In this document: positions 1-8,329 of the stretch, piece by piece
Numbering within the stretch: position 1 is the stretch's first letter
Layout: the number at the start of each line of letters is the position of its first letter
DNA from: Halomonas gemina
GTDB lineage: Bacteria; Pseudomonadota; Gammaproteobacteria; Pseudomonadales; Halomonadaceae
DNA length: 64,000 nucleotides
Reading direction: 5' to 3'
Assembly: GCF_023554995.1 (NCBI RefSeq)
Contig: NZ_JAMJPK010000001.1
Span: 776,875-840,874 of the forward strand
Made by a program: the position numbers and the translations under genes
Notes under the pieces: model-generated
The model's database searches: none
Seen by the model: only the letters and a program-made list of their open reading frames with translations
What the model was told of the DNA's origin: nothing

Positions 1-48
1 GAAAAGGCAGTCCACAAGCCCTCCTGACGACCCGCCTACGCCGTCAAG

Positions 49-74
49 AACCCGCCCAAATGGCGGGTTTTTCA
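49..74 (+). terminator. Rho-independent terminator of a gene left of the window
   Basis: AACCCGCC (49-56), a five-base loop and GGCGGGTT (62-69) form a perfect 8-bp stem followed by a T run on the plus strand. The T tract lies only on the plus side, so it would end a rightward gene that lies before the window. It also marks the left edge of the polysaccharide cluster. Confidence 0.8.
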
Positions 75-97
75 TTTCCATCGCCTTAAATGCCCTT

Positions 98-140
98 AAG
101 GGTCCGACCCCTAAGCGGATTGAGGGGTCTGACCCCAAAG
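98..140. repeat. GGGTCTGACCC palindromic repeat pair
   Basis: Two copies of a short palindrome, GGGTCCGACCCC (100-111) and GGGGTCTGACCCC (124-136), lie just after the tviB-like stop codon. The same palindrome recurs as the core of the 137-bp repeats at 28.3-30.0 kb. It is probably a dispersed REP-type element. It could also work as a small terminator hairpin for the minus-strand gene, but there is no clear T tract. Confidence 0.5.
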
Positions 141-150
141 GGGGGTTCGG

Positions 151-1428
151 CTAGAGCCTGAGGTCAACACTTTCCTTGGGCAGCACGTACTTCAGGTCGT
201 AGAGCACGTGCTCGGGCTTGCCCCAGGCGCGCATGCCCGCGACGCCCAGTTCGCGGAACTCGCGGTGGGCCACGGCGAGGATGATGGCGTCGTAGGCGCC
301 GGCGTCGGGCTGCTCCACCGGGCGAATGCCGTACTCGTGCTCGGCCTCGTCCTTGTTGACCTGCGGGTCGAAGACGTCGACCGCCACGCTGTAGTCGGCC
401 AGTTCCTTGAGGATATCTACCACCCGGGTATTGCGCAGGTCCGGGCAGTTCTCCTTGAAGGTCAGGCCCATCACCAGCACCCGCGCGCCCTGCACATGGA
501 TGCGGCGCTTGATCATCTGCTTGACCAGCTGACTGGCCACATAGGCCCCCATGCCATCGTTGATGCGCCGCCCGGCGAGGATCATCTCCGGGTGGTAGCC
601 CACCTGCTCGGCCTTGTGGGTCAGGTAGTAGGGGTCCACGCCGATGCAGTGCCCGCCCACCAGGCCGGGGCGAAACGGCAGGAAGTTCCACTTGGTGCCG
701 GCGGCCTCCAGCACCTCCTCGGTGTCGATCCCCAGGCGGTTGAAGATCACCGCCAACTCGTTGATCAGGGCGATGTTGATATCACGCTGGGTGTTCTCGA
801 TCACCTTGGCCGCCTCGGCCACGGCGATGGAGCTGGCCTTGTGGGTGCCGGCGGTGATCACCCGGCGATAGAGGGCATCGACGAACTCGGCCACCTCCGG
901 CGTGGAGCCCGAGGTCACCTTCTTGATGCTGGTGACACGGTGCTCCTTGTCGCCCGGGTTGATGCGCTCCGGGCTATAGCCGGCGAAGAAATCGCGGTTG
1001 TAGGTCAGCCCTGATACCCGCTCGATCACCGGGATGCAGTCCTCCTCGGTGGCGCCGGGGTAGACGGTGGACTCATAGATCACCACATCGCCCTGGCCCA
1101 CCACCTGGCCCAGGCTCTCGCTGGCACGCAGCAATGGCGTTAGATCCGGCCGCCGGCTCTCGTCGATGGGCGTAGGCACCGTCACGATATAGACATTGCA
1201 CTCGCGTAACGCCTCGAGATCGCTCTCGAAGCTGAGCCCGGTGGCCTCGGCCAGCAGCGCCGGCTCCACCTCCAGGGTATGGTCGATGCCGTCTCGCAGG
1301 TCATTGATGCGCTGCGCGTTGATATCGAACCCCACGGTGGGCAACACCTTGCCGAACTCCACCGCCAGCGGCAGCCCCACATAGCCCAGGCCGATCACGC
1401 CCAGTCGAATGTTGTCCATGCTCAGCAT
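151..1428 (-). CDS. tviB: UDP-N-acetylglucosamine 6-dehydrogenase (TviB type)
   Basis: Cytoplasmic NAD-dependent nucleotide-sugar dehydrogenase, expected to oxidise UDP-GlcNAc (or UDP-GalNAc) at C6 and so supply an N-acetyl-hexosaminuronic acid to the polysaccharide. The 425-residue protein is full length. The Rossmann motif GLGYVGLP is at residues 13-20. The catalytic cysteine sits in [11 protein letters not shown] near residue 259. The C terminus YDLKYVLP resembles Salmonella Vi-antigen TviB as I remember it. The start at 1428 has AAGGAA about 8 bases upstream. A second ATG three codons in has no such site. It is the last gene of the minus-strand cluster and follows a hairpin, so it may have its own promoter. 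The asparagine-synthase homologues nearby could amidate the uronic acid. The GlcNAc versus GalNAc choice cannot be read from sequence alone. Confidence 0.9.
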   Translation of the reverse strand: MLSMDNIRLGVIGLGYVGLPLAVEFGKVLPTVGFDINAQRINDLRDGIDHTLEVEPALLAEATGLSFESDLEALRECNVYIVTVPTPIDESRRPDLTPLLRASESLGQVVGQGDVVIYESTVYPGATEEDCIPVIERVSGLTYNRDFFAGYSPERINPGDKEHRVTSIKKVTSGSTPEVAEFVDALYRRVITAGTHKASSIAVAEAAKVIENTQRDINIALINELAVIFNRLGIDTEEVLEAAGTKWNFLPFRPGLVGGHCIGVDPYYLTHKAEQVGYHPEMILAGRRINDGMGAYVASQLVKQMIKRRIHVQGARVLVMGLTFKENCPDLRNTRVVDILKELADYSVAVDVFDPQVNKDEAEHEYGIRPVEQPDAGAYDAIILAVAHREFRELGVAGMRAWGKPEHVLYDLKYVLPKESVDLRL

Positions 1429-1463
1429 CTGCTTGTTCCTTGCGCTATCGTCGTTGCACTGAA

Positions 1464-1512
1464 ATGAAAACGGGGCCGGATGTTACGCCATGTAACATTA
1501 AGCCGCCCCCGG
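1464..1512 (-). terminator. Strong hairpin between the fusion gene and tviB
   Basis: Read on the minus strand, CGGGGGCGG (1511-1503) pairs with CCGGCCCCG (1479-1471) with one mismatch, followed by TTTTC. The loop is itself a palindrome, ATGTTAC-ATGGC-GTAACAT (1498-1480). It should terminate transcripts of the gene ending at 1531. The inner palindrome could equally be an operator for tviB. Confidence 0.6.
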
Positions 1513-1530
1513 TTTAACGAAAAGATGAAT

Positions 1531-3999
1531 TCACTCACCCCGGGGGTAACGGGCGCTCCCGTGCACCCTGGGCGCACGGCGATACCGCCGGCGCAGCCCA
1601 TGGCGGTTCACCACCCCGCGCTGGCGCAGCCAATCGCGCTGGAACACCGCCGCACAGCAGGCGGCCATCAGCAGCACCATCATGGCCAGGGAACCGGCCT
1701 CACGAATCGGCACCGCCAGGGCGAACATCACCACCACGCTCACCCCGCTACTCAGCAGCCCCAGCACCCAGGCCGCTGGCCAGATCCGCTCCACGGCCAT
1801 CAACAGCACAGCCCGCAGGCAGATCACCGCCACTGCCGCGAACCCCAGCAGGCCCACCAGCCCGAACCCCACCGCGATGCCGGCATACAGGGAATGAAAG
1901 CCCTGGTAACCCGCCAGCCAGCCAGAGTAGACCGTAGGCGCCATGCTGCCGGAGCCCAGCAGCGGACGCGCCAGCCAGGCCTCGCGGGCGTGCCCCCAGA
2001 GCATCAACCGCTCGACCGTGCCGGCATGCACGGCGTAGGCCGCCTCCAGCTCACCGCGCAGGTAGAGGCTGCCCGCCTCGAGGGGCCGGGTGATGCCCTC
2101 GAGCACCGGCGGCGAGCCATCGCTCAGCCCGTACCAGGTCACCAGGCTGATGCCACCCAGCGCCCCCAGCGCGGCAATGCCCCACAGGCCCAGGCGCTCC
2201 CCCTGCGGGCGACCCAGCAGCGGCGTGGCCAGAGCGAAGCACCCCAGCCCTGCCAGGGCACCGATCCAGCCCGAGCCATAGTGGGTGGCCACCAGCACCA
2301 TCATCACCAGGGTCGCGAGCAGCATGGCCACCCCCACCTGATAGGCCGGCCGCCAGCCGGTGCCCAGGCGTTGCAGCCCGGAGAACAGCATGGCCACCAG
2401 CATCAGCAACCCCACCGAGGCCAGAAAGCCGGTCTGCGCCGGGTGCCCCCATACCCAGGGGTTGGCCAGCATGCCCTGCTCCAGCCGTGACCAGTCGACC
2501 CGGGCAATGAAGGCGGCGGCCCCGCCCAGCAGCAACACGCCGAACAACCCGGGCCAGTGCAGGCGGCTCTGGGCCAGCCACCAGCCCAGCGGCACGCTGA
2601 TGATACCGGCGAGCAGCACCAACGGCCGCCAGTCCGGCGACACGCTGCCCCCCAGCTCCGCCCCCAGGCTGCGCGCCACCAGGAACAGGGTCAGCCCGGC
2701 AGACACCCAGAACAGCGGCAGGTGCGACACATCCCGCCAGAAGAGCCGACAACTGAGCAGCGTGGCCACCAGCACCAGCCCCGCGCCGAGGGCCGCCCCC
2801 CAGGCGGAGAGGGCCAGGCTGAAGATGCCCAGATAGAGCCCCGCCAGGGCCAGGTAGCGCCGCCAGCCCGCCACCAGGGGGCGCGTGCGCAACATCACTT
2901 CGAGCAGCGGCTCGCCGCGACTGAAGCGGGCGATCGTCATCGAGTTCGCATACAGCCGCCGCAGGGCCTTGCTGGTGCGCCAGGCATGGCGAATGAACAC
3001 ATAGTGCAGCATGGCCACGCCGATCAGCCCCAGCAGCAGCAGCACATCCGGCACGCCCACCAGCGAGCCCAGCACCCCCACGGCCCCCAGGGCGAACACG
3101 ATGGCCACCAGCGCAAGGGTGGTGCCCTCATGACTGAACCCCGCGCGCAGGAAGAGATGGTGGAGGTGCTCGCGGTCGGCGGCGAAGGGGCTCTGGCCCT
3201 TGCGTACCCGGCGGATCGCCAGGCTCAGGGTATCCGTTACCGGCAGCACCAGCACCCAGCCGTAGGCCACCGGGGCGAGCACCGCTTGCTCATGCTGGGA
3301 GAGGGCCACCACGAACCAGGCGATGGCCAGCCCCAGTGCCATGCTGCCGGCATCGCCCATGAAGACGTTGGCCTTGCGCCGCCAGGGGTGGCGCAGGTTG
3401 AACACCAGAAACCCCGCCACCGCAAAGGCCAGCGAGGCGATCACCGCCAGCAGGCCAAGCTGCCCCTGAAGGCCGGCCACCACGCCCAGCCAGGCCAGCA
3501 TGGCCACCACCACGCCGCCGGCCAGGCCATCGATGCCATCCATCATATTCACGGCATTGATCAGCCCGGCCACCGCGATCACCGTCAGCGGCGCGGCGAT
3601 CGCGCCCAGCTGCACCAGGCCCACCCCGGGAAAGTCCCCCAGGGTCACCACCACCTGCCGCCCCCACAGCACCATCAGCAGCGCCGCCGCAAGCTGCACC
3701 CCCAGCTTGAGGAGGCTGCGCATGTCTCGGGCATCGTCATAGACGCCACACGCGACCAGCAACGCCATGCCCGCATACAGCGGCAGCAGCTCCAGCAGCG
3801 AGGCCGCCACCAGCGGCTGCACCACCACAAAGCCGATGAAGACCCCGAGCCCGCCGGTCAGCGGGATTATCCCCTGATGCTGCTTGCGCCCCCCGGGCCG
3901 GTCGGCCAAGCCCATGGCCAGCGCCGGCCGCCGCAAGGCACGAATGGCCACCGCCGAGAGCAGCATGGCCAGGGCAGGAAACAACAATGTGACAGGCAT
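1531..3999 (-). CDS. WecA-like initiating glycosyl-1-phosphate transferase fused to an O-antigen ligase/polymerase-like domain
   Basis: 822-residue polytopic membrane protein. Residues 1 to about 350 are a WecA/MraY-family (PNPT) enzyme that transfers a sugar-1-phosphate to undecaprenyl phosphate. The visible landmarks are the DD pair in VYDDARDM (88-89), NMMDGIDGLAGG (151-162), FMGDAGSM (213-220) and HLHH (278-281). Residues from about 375 to the end form a second multi-spanning module. Its Wzy_C/WaaL-like signature RLMLWGHAREAWLARPLLGSG (about 660-682) is followed by HSLYAGIAVGFGLVGLLG. Known WecA proteins stop near 350-370 residues, so this is a true fusion in one open frame, with no stop or frameshift between modules. 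The first half would start the repeat unit. The second would polymerise or ligate the finished chain. EpsG (7240-8277) is the other polymerase candidate. The start at 3999 has AAGG upstream. The ligase assignment is the weaker half. Confidence 0.8.
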   Translation of the reverse strand: MPVTLLFPALAMLLSAVAIRALRRPALAMGLADRPGGRKQHQGIIPLTGGLGVFIGFVVVQPLVAASLLELLPLYAGMALLVACGVYDDARDMRSLLKLGVQLAAALLMVLWGRQVVVTLGDFPGVGLVQLGAIAAPLTVIAVAGLINAVNMMDGIDGLAGGVVVAMLAWLGVVAGLQGQLGLLAVIASLAFAVAGFLVFNLRHPWRRKANVFMGDAGSMALGLAIAWFVVALSQHEQAVLAPVAYGWVLVLPVTDTLSLAIRRVRKGQSPFAADREHLHHLFLRAGFSHEGTTLALVAIVFALGAVGVLGSLVGVPDVLLLLGLIGVAMLHYVFIRHAWRTSKALRRLYANSMTIARFSRGEPLLEVMLRTRPLVAGWRRYLALAGLYLGIFSLALSAWGAALGAGLVLVATLLSCRLFWRDVSHLPLFWVSAGLTLFLVARSLGAELGGSVSPDWRPLVLLAGIISVPLGWWLAQSRLHWPGLFGVLLLGGAAAFIARVDWSRLEQGMLANPWVWGHPAQTGFLASVGLLMLVAMLFSGLQRLGTGWRPAYQVGVAMLLATLVMMVLVATHYGSGWIGALAGLGCFALATPLLGRPQGERLGLWGIAALGALGGISLVTWYGLSDGSPPVLEGITRPLEAGSLYLRGELEAAYAVHAGTVERLMLWGHAREAWLARPLLGSGSMAPTVYSGWLAGYQGFHSLYAGIAVGFGLVGLLGFAAVAVICLRAVLLMAVERIWPAAWVLGLLSSGVSVVVMFALAVPIREAGSLAMMVLLMAACCAAVFQRDWLRQRGVVNRHGLRRRYRRAPRVHGSARYPRGE

Positions 4000-4033
4000 A
4001 ACACGATACCTTCATCCATGAAGCTGTTGGAAT

Positions 4034-4816
4034 TCATTCGCTTGCAGAAACACGGCCACGCCCTTCAAACCTCATGGCCCATTGGCCCATGGCCTCATAT
4101 AGGGCCCGCTCGGTCTTGCGAAGGTGGCTGGCAGAGGGCACCCAATCGGACACACTATCCGCCGGCTCTCCCTTGGCGAGGTAATGGGTGGGTGCCGCCA
4201 GCGGCGCAAGGCCTACCGCGCGAAAATGCGCCATGGCCCGCGGCATGTGCGAGGCGGAGGTCACCAGCACCACCCGGGCGCCCTCCCCCAGTGCCTCACG
4301 CACCGCGCGGGCCTCCAGGCCGGTATCCGTCGGGGTATCCAGCACCCTCAGCCGCGGGCTCGGCACGCCAAGCGCCCGGGCGGCCCGGGCATAGCCCTGG
4401 GCCACGGGCGCCCGGCTAGGATCACGGCTGGCCCCCGTTACCACCAAGGGCAGCGCGGGCCGCTGACGCCACAGCCGCACCCCCTCCATCAGCCGGATGG
4501 CGGAACTCTCGCCGAGCTTGCCGGTGATCGAGCGGGGCGCATCCGGCTGCCAGCCGCCGCCCAGCACCACCACCGCCTGGATATCGGCAGCCAGCGTCGG
4601 CATCGGCGCATACTCGGCCTCCAGCGGCGCCAGCAGGCGCTCCGCCACCGGCCCCCAGCTGGCAAGAAACAACAGCCCCAGGCCACCGGCCGCCGCCGCC
4701 ATGCCCGTGCGCCGCCACCCCCACAGGCCCAGCAGCAGGCCCACCACCAGCAGCCCCAGCACCACCGGCAGCGGCATCACCAGCTGGGCCGCCAGCGTCT
4801 TCAAGAGGTCATACAT
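4034..4816 (-). CDS. ElyC/SanA/YdcF-family (DUF218) membrane protein
   Basis: 260-residue protein with two N-terminal membrane helices (about 13-55) and a DUF218 domain. That domain begins at VVVLGGGW near residue 85, with conserved VVTGAS, an acidic turn in DTPTDTGLEA and VLVTSASHMPRAM toward the C-terminal half. ElyC in E. coli affects use of the undecaprenyl-phosphate carrier in peptidoglycan and enterobacterial common antigen synthesis. That would suit a gene next to a WecA-type transferase, but the biochemical role of the family is unsettled. It lies 34 bases upstream of the fusion gene on the same strand and is probably co-transcribed with it. Confidence 0.75.
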   Translation of the reverse strand: MYDLLKTLAAQLVMPLPVVLGLLVVGLLLGLWGWRRTGMAAAAGGLGLLFLASWGPVAERLLAPLEAEYAPMPTLAADIQAVVVLGGGWQPDAPRSITGKLGESSAIRLMEGVRLWRQRPALPLVVTGASRDPSRAPVAQGYARAARALGVPSPRLRVLDTPTDTGLEARAVREALGEGARVVLVTSASHMPRAMAHFRAVGLAPLAAPTHYLAKGEPADSVSDWVPSASHLRKTERALYEAMGQWAMRFEGRGRVSASE

Positions 4817-4845
4817 GTTCGGGTTTCCGGGTCAGGGGTGAAGGG

Positions 4846-4922
4846 TGAGGCGTAAGGCGTAAGGCGTAAGGGGTGAGGCGTGAGGCGTGAGGCGTGAGGC
4901 GTGAGGCGTGAGGCGTGAGGCG
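4846..4922. repeat. Heptanucleotide tandem array (11 x TGAGGCG-type)
   Basis: Eleven consecutive 7-bp units fill 77 bp: TGAGGCG, three TAAGGSG variants, then seven perfect TGAGGCG. The array ends exactly at the stop codon of the glycosyltransferase at 4923. Degenerate relatives occur at 6060-6081, 7202-7243 and inside asnB at about 10046-10081. Confidence 0.95.
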
Positions 4923-6050
4923 TCACCGAGCCTGAAGGCAGGCCAGCGCCGCCTCCACCACGATCCGCTCATCGAACTCGTCCTCGATGCGCTGGCGCGC
5001 CGCCGTGCCGGCCTGCTGCAGCTGTTCGCTGGGCATCTCGATACACGCCCGCATGCGCTCGGCCAGCGAATCGGCGCTCTTCACCTCACACAGCCAGCCG
5101 GTCTTGCCCGGCTCAACGGCATGCCGACAGCCCGGCACATCGGAGACGATGGCCGGGCGGCCCATGGCCGCGGCTTCCAGCACCGTGCGCGGCATACCCT
5201 CGCGGTAGGAGGGCAGCACCAGTACCTGGGCCTGCTCGATAAAGGGCCGCACGTCGCCCTGCTCGCCCAGGTAGTCGATCACCCCGGCCGCCTGCCACTC
5301 GCGCACCTCGTCTTCGGTGATGGCGGTGCGGTTGCTCGCGCTATGCGGCCCGATCAACATGAAGCGCGTCTCGGGGTGGTGGGCCCTCACCTGCTCGGCG
5401 GCCTGCACGTATTCGCGCACGCCCTTGTCGCCCAGCAGGCGGGCGATCATCACGAAGGTGAAGGGGCCACCTTCCGTCCCAACCCCAGGCAGCGGCGAGA
5501 AGGCGAAGCGGGTGGTATCCATGCCGGAGCCCGGCAGCACCGTGGTGGGCGTGTTCTTGAGCAGGCCGTGGGACTGGAAGAGATCGTGGTCTTCCTGGTT
5601 CTGGAAGAACACCCGCCGCGCCCCGCGATTAACGAAGCCGTAGAGCGCGCGCACCCGGCGAAACAGCCAGTTGTCATGGAGGAAGGCCGTGCCCAGGCCG
5701 GAAACATTGTTGGCATAGGGGATGCCCAGCGCCCGGCAGGCCAGGCCCGAGTAGATATTGGCCTTGACCGTGAAGTTGAACACGAAGGCTGGCTTCAGGC
5801 GGCGCAGCGTACCGGCCAGCGCCAACAGGCTCTTGCCCTCGCCCACCAGGCGGGTGCTCTTGCCCTCCATGGGCAGCGCCATATGCTCGATGCCCAGCTC
5901 CTCCACCAGCCGCGCGGCGTAGTCATCCTGCGGCGCCAGGCCGATCACCCGGTAGCCCGCATCAAACAGCGCCAGGATGGTGCCGCGGCGGAAGTTATAG
6001 AGATACCAGGAGGTGTTGGAGACCAACACCACAACGTCCTTGTCTTGCAT
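4923..6050 (-). CDS. GT4-family glycosyltransferase
   Basis: 375-residue cytoplasmic or membrane-associated GT-B glycosyltransferase. The N-terminal domain begins with VVVLVSNTSWYLYNFRRG, and the acceptor-side segment NVSGLGTAFL lies near residue 117, as in PglA-like and capsular N-acetylhexosaminyl transferases. The C-terminal glycosyl_transf_1 domain has the FVMIARLLGDKG stretch near 205 and the nucleotide-sugar motif EGMPRTVLEAAAMGRPAIVSD near 280-300. It would add one sugar to the lipid-linked repeat unit. The substrate cannot be inferred. The start at 6050 is preceded by AGGAAC. The stop codon abuts the heptamer array. Confidence 0.85.
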   Translation of the reverse strand: MQDKDVVVLVSNTSWYLYNFRRGTILALFDAGYRVIGLAPQDDYAARLVEELGIEHMALPMEGKSTRLVGEGKSLLALAGTLRRLKPAFVFNFTVKANIYSGLACRALGIPYANNVSGLGTAFLHDNWLFRRVRALYGFVNRGARRVFFQNQEDHDLFQSHGLLKNTPTTVLPGSGMDTTRFAFSPLPGVGTEGGPFTFVMIARLLGDKGVREYVQAAEQVRAHHPETRFMLIGPHSASNRTAITEDEVREWQAAGVIDYLGEQGDVRPFIEQAQVLVLPSYREGMPRTVLEAAAMGRPAIVSDVPGCRHAVEPGKTGWLCEVKSADSLAERMRACIEMPSEQLQQAGTAARQRIEDEFDERIVVEAALACLQAR

Positions 6051-6059
6051 CGGTGTTCC

Positions 6060-6081
6060 TGTGAGGTGTGAGATGTGAGGC
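6060..6081. repeat. Degenerate heptamer repeat remnant
   Basis: The run TGTGAGGTGTGAGATGTGAGG between the glycosyltransferase start and the next gene's stop is made of TGAGRTG-like units related to the array at 4846-4922. It ends within a few bases of the stop codon at 6083. Confidence 0.6.
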
Positions 6082-6082
6082 T

Positions 6083-7096
6083 TTACACATCAAAGTCATC
6101 CAACTCGGCGCTAGCGTCTTGGCGCAGCAAGTGGGGAAAGGCCCGTGTCACCGCTCGTGTCGTGGGCAAATCCTTCAACTCGTGATGAAGCAGGCTGGCC
6201 ACCAGCCTGGCCTGGGCTTCATCACGGTACCGCTTGGCCGGCTCACGGTCGGGCCGCTGGCTGACATACCACTTGTGCAGCACGAACGCCCGGGGGTCGG
6301 GCGTCGATAGCCGAAGCGGCATCCCCCGCTCATCGAAGACGACTGCCTCGAAGCGCGGCGATGCCACCAGCCACTTGAGTGACTCGATGGTCACCGGGGT
6401 CAGATCCCCCTCCTCCAGCAGATGCTCGAAGTCGTTCATCTGCAGAGGATCGCTGCCACCCTGGGTGATGAAGTCGACGCGATAGCCGATGTCATTGACA
6501 GCACAGAACATGAACGTCGCATCAGTGAACCGCTGGAAGGTCTTGTCGGTTCGGCGCAGCAGGGAGAGCAAGCCCTCGGGTTGTACCTGAGCCGCGATAC
6601 GAACTCCCTGGCGGGCATCCATCAGCACATCCACATCGGAGGTGGCCAGGTGCTCGGGCTCGACCAGCACGCCGGCCCGTGCCTCATACGCGTAGAGTGC
6701 ATTGGTACCAATGATGCGGAAAGGAACGCCCTGACGCTGCAGAGCACGAATGACGCGGGCGGCGATGAGAGGGAAACGGTGCAGCCGATTGGCTCGCACG
6801 TAAGCCGCATGCGTCTTCAACTGGTGCTTCAGGGCGTCTTCCCGCGCCTTGTGTGCCGCCTTCCTGGCGTCAAACGACGCCTTGATGGATTCCGTCTCGG
6901 GTGAACGCGGCCCCAGCGATTGGTTCTTGCCGTGGGAATACCCGCGGTAGAGATACTCGCGGCCAGCGATGAGCTTCCAGTGCATGGAGCCAGCCACCTG
7001 ACGTGCTTGGCCACGATGCGCCTCCAACGCCTCGAAGAGCTGGATAGCATTGGTGGCGACCTTGGCTTGCTCCAGTTGAAGCCGTGTGTAGCTCAC
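6083..7096 (-). CDS. GSU2403-family nucleotidyltransferase-fold protein
   Basis: 337-residue soluble protein, recognised from overall pattern as the GSU2403-type nucleotidyltransferase-fold family, whose biochemical role is unknown. The central block has VPFRIIGTNALYAYE followed by TSDVDVLMD. This is a small-residue turn plus an acidic DxD pair typical of the polymerase-beta-like nucleotidyltransferase fold. The N-terminal third is basic and helical (about 60-105). The GTG start at 7096 has AGGAAA about 6 bases upstream. It sits between two polysaccharide genes but has no obvious role in sugar assembly. Such folds also occur in toxin-antitoxin and phage-defence proteins, so it may be an inserted passenger gene. 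An inverted repeat lies upstream. Confidence 0.65.
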   Translation of the reverse strand: MSYTRLQLEQAKVATNAIQLFEALEAHRGQARQVAGSMHWKLIAGREYLYRGYSHGKNQSLGPRSPETESIKASFDARKAAHKAREDALKHQLKTHAAYVRANRLHRFPLIAARVIRALQRQGVPFRIIGTNALYAYEARAGVLVEPEHLATSDVDVLMDARQGVRIAAQVQPEGLLSLLRRTDKTFQRFTDATFMFCAVNDIGYRVDFITQGGSDPLQMNDFEHLLEEGDLTPVTIESLKWLVASPRFEAVVFDERGMPLRLSTPDPRAFVLHKWYVSQRPDREPAKRYRDEAQARLVASLLHHELKDLPTTRAVTRAFPHLLRQDASAELDDFDV

Positions 7097-7131
7097 GCTG
7101 TTTCCTCATGCAGATGACCCTACTCGGCATC

Positions 7132-7171
7132 TTAACTAAAAAAACAACATATGTATTGGAGATTTAGTTAA
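7132..7171. promoter_or_regulatory. Inverted repeat TTAACTAAA...TTTAGTTAA
   Basis: A perfect 9-bp inverted repeat (7132-7140 and 7163-7171) with a 22-base spacer lies in a short AT-rich stretch just upstream of the nucleotidyltransferase-fold gene. It may be an operator, a terminator of the EpsG gene, or the mark of an insertion. The sequence does not decide between these. Confidence 0.4.
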
Positions 7172-7201
7172 CCACCTCACGAGCAAATCAGACAACGCCC
7201 T

Positions 7202-7243
7202 CTAACCTCACCTCTCGCACCTCGAACCTCACCCCTCCCTCAC
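7202..7243. repeat. Degenerate heptamer repeat abutting the epsG-like stop
   Basis: CTCACCT, CTCGCAC, CTCGAAC and CTCACCC follow one another as diverged 7-bp units, the reverse complement of the TGAGGYG family at 4846-4922. The run covers the stop codon of the polymerase gene at 7240. The repeat may therefore have supplied the end of that reading frame. Confidence 0.6.
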
Positions 7244-8277
7244 ATCCCCACCACCTGATACGGCAGCCACCAGTCTGAATGCACCGCAAAGAACAGCCAG
7301 ACGAAAAGCACGGCCGTGTAGTAGGCCACCACCCCCGCCACGATATAGGCGCGATGGAAGGTATCTCCCACGATCAGATGCAGGCGCGAGAACACGAACA
7401 CCTGCAGCGGAATGAGATAGAGCGCCACCCGATCCGTGGCCGTGGAAGACATCACCACCAGCGGCAGGCAGGCGATGGCCAGTACCGACATCCACCACCA
7501 CAGCCGCTGTTCGGCATGGCTCAGCCGCATGTACCGGTTCAGCAGCAGGAACAGCACTGCCGGCACGGCGTTCATCAGCACCCGAATCAGCCCACCCTGG
7601 GACTGATAATCCGCCTCCACATAGTTGGCCCAGAGCTGGTCGACGGAATCAAACAGAAACAGGTAGCCACCGATCAGCGAGGCGGCACCGCCCCAGGCCA
7701 AGGAGGCGAAACGGTTCTGGCTGGCGGCCAGGCCGGCCACCGGCAGCATCAGCACCGCACTCTTGTGGAAGGCGGCGCCGATCAGCACCCAGACCACGAA
7801 CACGCGCACGCGATTATCGCCGAGGGCCACCAGTCCCAGCAGCACGAAACCCAGCGCCACCGCCTGGCGGGAATAGCCCATGCCCACCACGATGATCAGG
7901 TAGGGCACCGCCACCAGCAGCGCCAGCCAGGGCAGCGGCTGACGGCGGGCAAAGGCAATCACCCCGCTCATCAGGATGGCGCCGCACATCAGGTTGACCC
8001 AGTAGATGTTACCGCCCAGGTTCACCGCCAGCCAGTTGAGCAGGTAGTAGCCGGGATCGCCGTGCGTCAGCACCTCGAACAGGGACATGGCGGCGGCCTG
8101 ATCGACATAGCGCAGGTAGGCGCCCCAGTCGCCGCCCACCTGAAAACGCAGGCCAATCGCCAAGGTAAAGACCGCGCCGATCAGCCACCACATCGTGGGG
8201 CGCGAGGCGGGTGTCAGCCGCCGCTGGGAGAGCACCCCCGCGGCGGGAATCAGAAAGAGTATCCAGTAGGGCAGCAT
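7240..8277 (-). CDS. EpsG-family polysaccharide polymerase (Wzy type)
   Basis: 345-residue inner-membrane protein of about ten hydrophobic segments. EpsG-family landmarks are GLRFQVGGDWGAYLRYVD near residue 42, VGMGYSRQAVALGF in the middle and AAFHKSAVLMLP. It would polymerise flipped repeat units on the periplasmic side. The reading frame stays open upstream to 8523, but that part is out-of-frame asnB sequence with proline/arginine-rich shadow composition. The start is therefore placed at MLPYWILFLIPAAG (8277). The gene lies between asnB and the nucleotidyltransferase-fold gene. The stop lies in a heptamer-type repeat. It is one of two polymerase candidates in the window. Confidence 0.85.
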   Translation of the reverse strand: MLPYWILFLIPAAGVLSQRRLTPASRPTMWWLIGAVFTLAIGLRFQVGGDWGAYLRYVDQAAAMSLFEVLTHGDPGYYLLNWLAVNLGGNIYWVNLMCGAILMSGVIAFARRQPLPWLALLVAVPYLIIVVGMGYSRQAVALGFVLLGLVALGDNRVRVFVVWVLIGAAFHKSAVLMLPVAGLAASQNRFASLAWGGAASLIGGYLFLFDSVDQLWANYVEADYQSQGGLIRVLMNAVPAVLFLLLNRYMRLSHAEQRLWWWMSVLAIACLPLVVMSSTATDRVALYLIPLQVFVFSRLHLIVGDTFHRAYIVAGVVAYYTAVLFVWLFFAVHSDWWLPYQVVGM

Positions 8278-8329
8278 AGGGCTCACTTGCAAGCGAAGCG
8301 CCGCTTCGGCAGCGCTTAGGAAACGGGGT

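Noticed and set aside
2557..4419. A 620-codon plus-strand open frame across the fusion gene and the ElyC-like gene
   Set aside because: His/Gln/Pro-rich translation typical of antisense to hydrophobic GC-rich genes. It spans two real minus-strand genes.
4846..4922. Heptamer array, also octamer array at 26228, as possible CRISPR arrays
   Set aside because: Units are 7 and 8 bp with no spacers. No cas genes are present.
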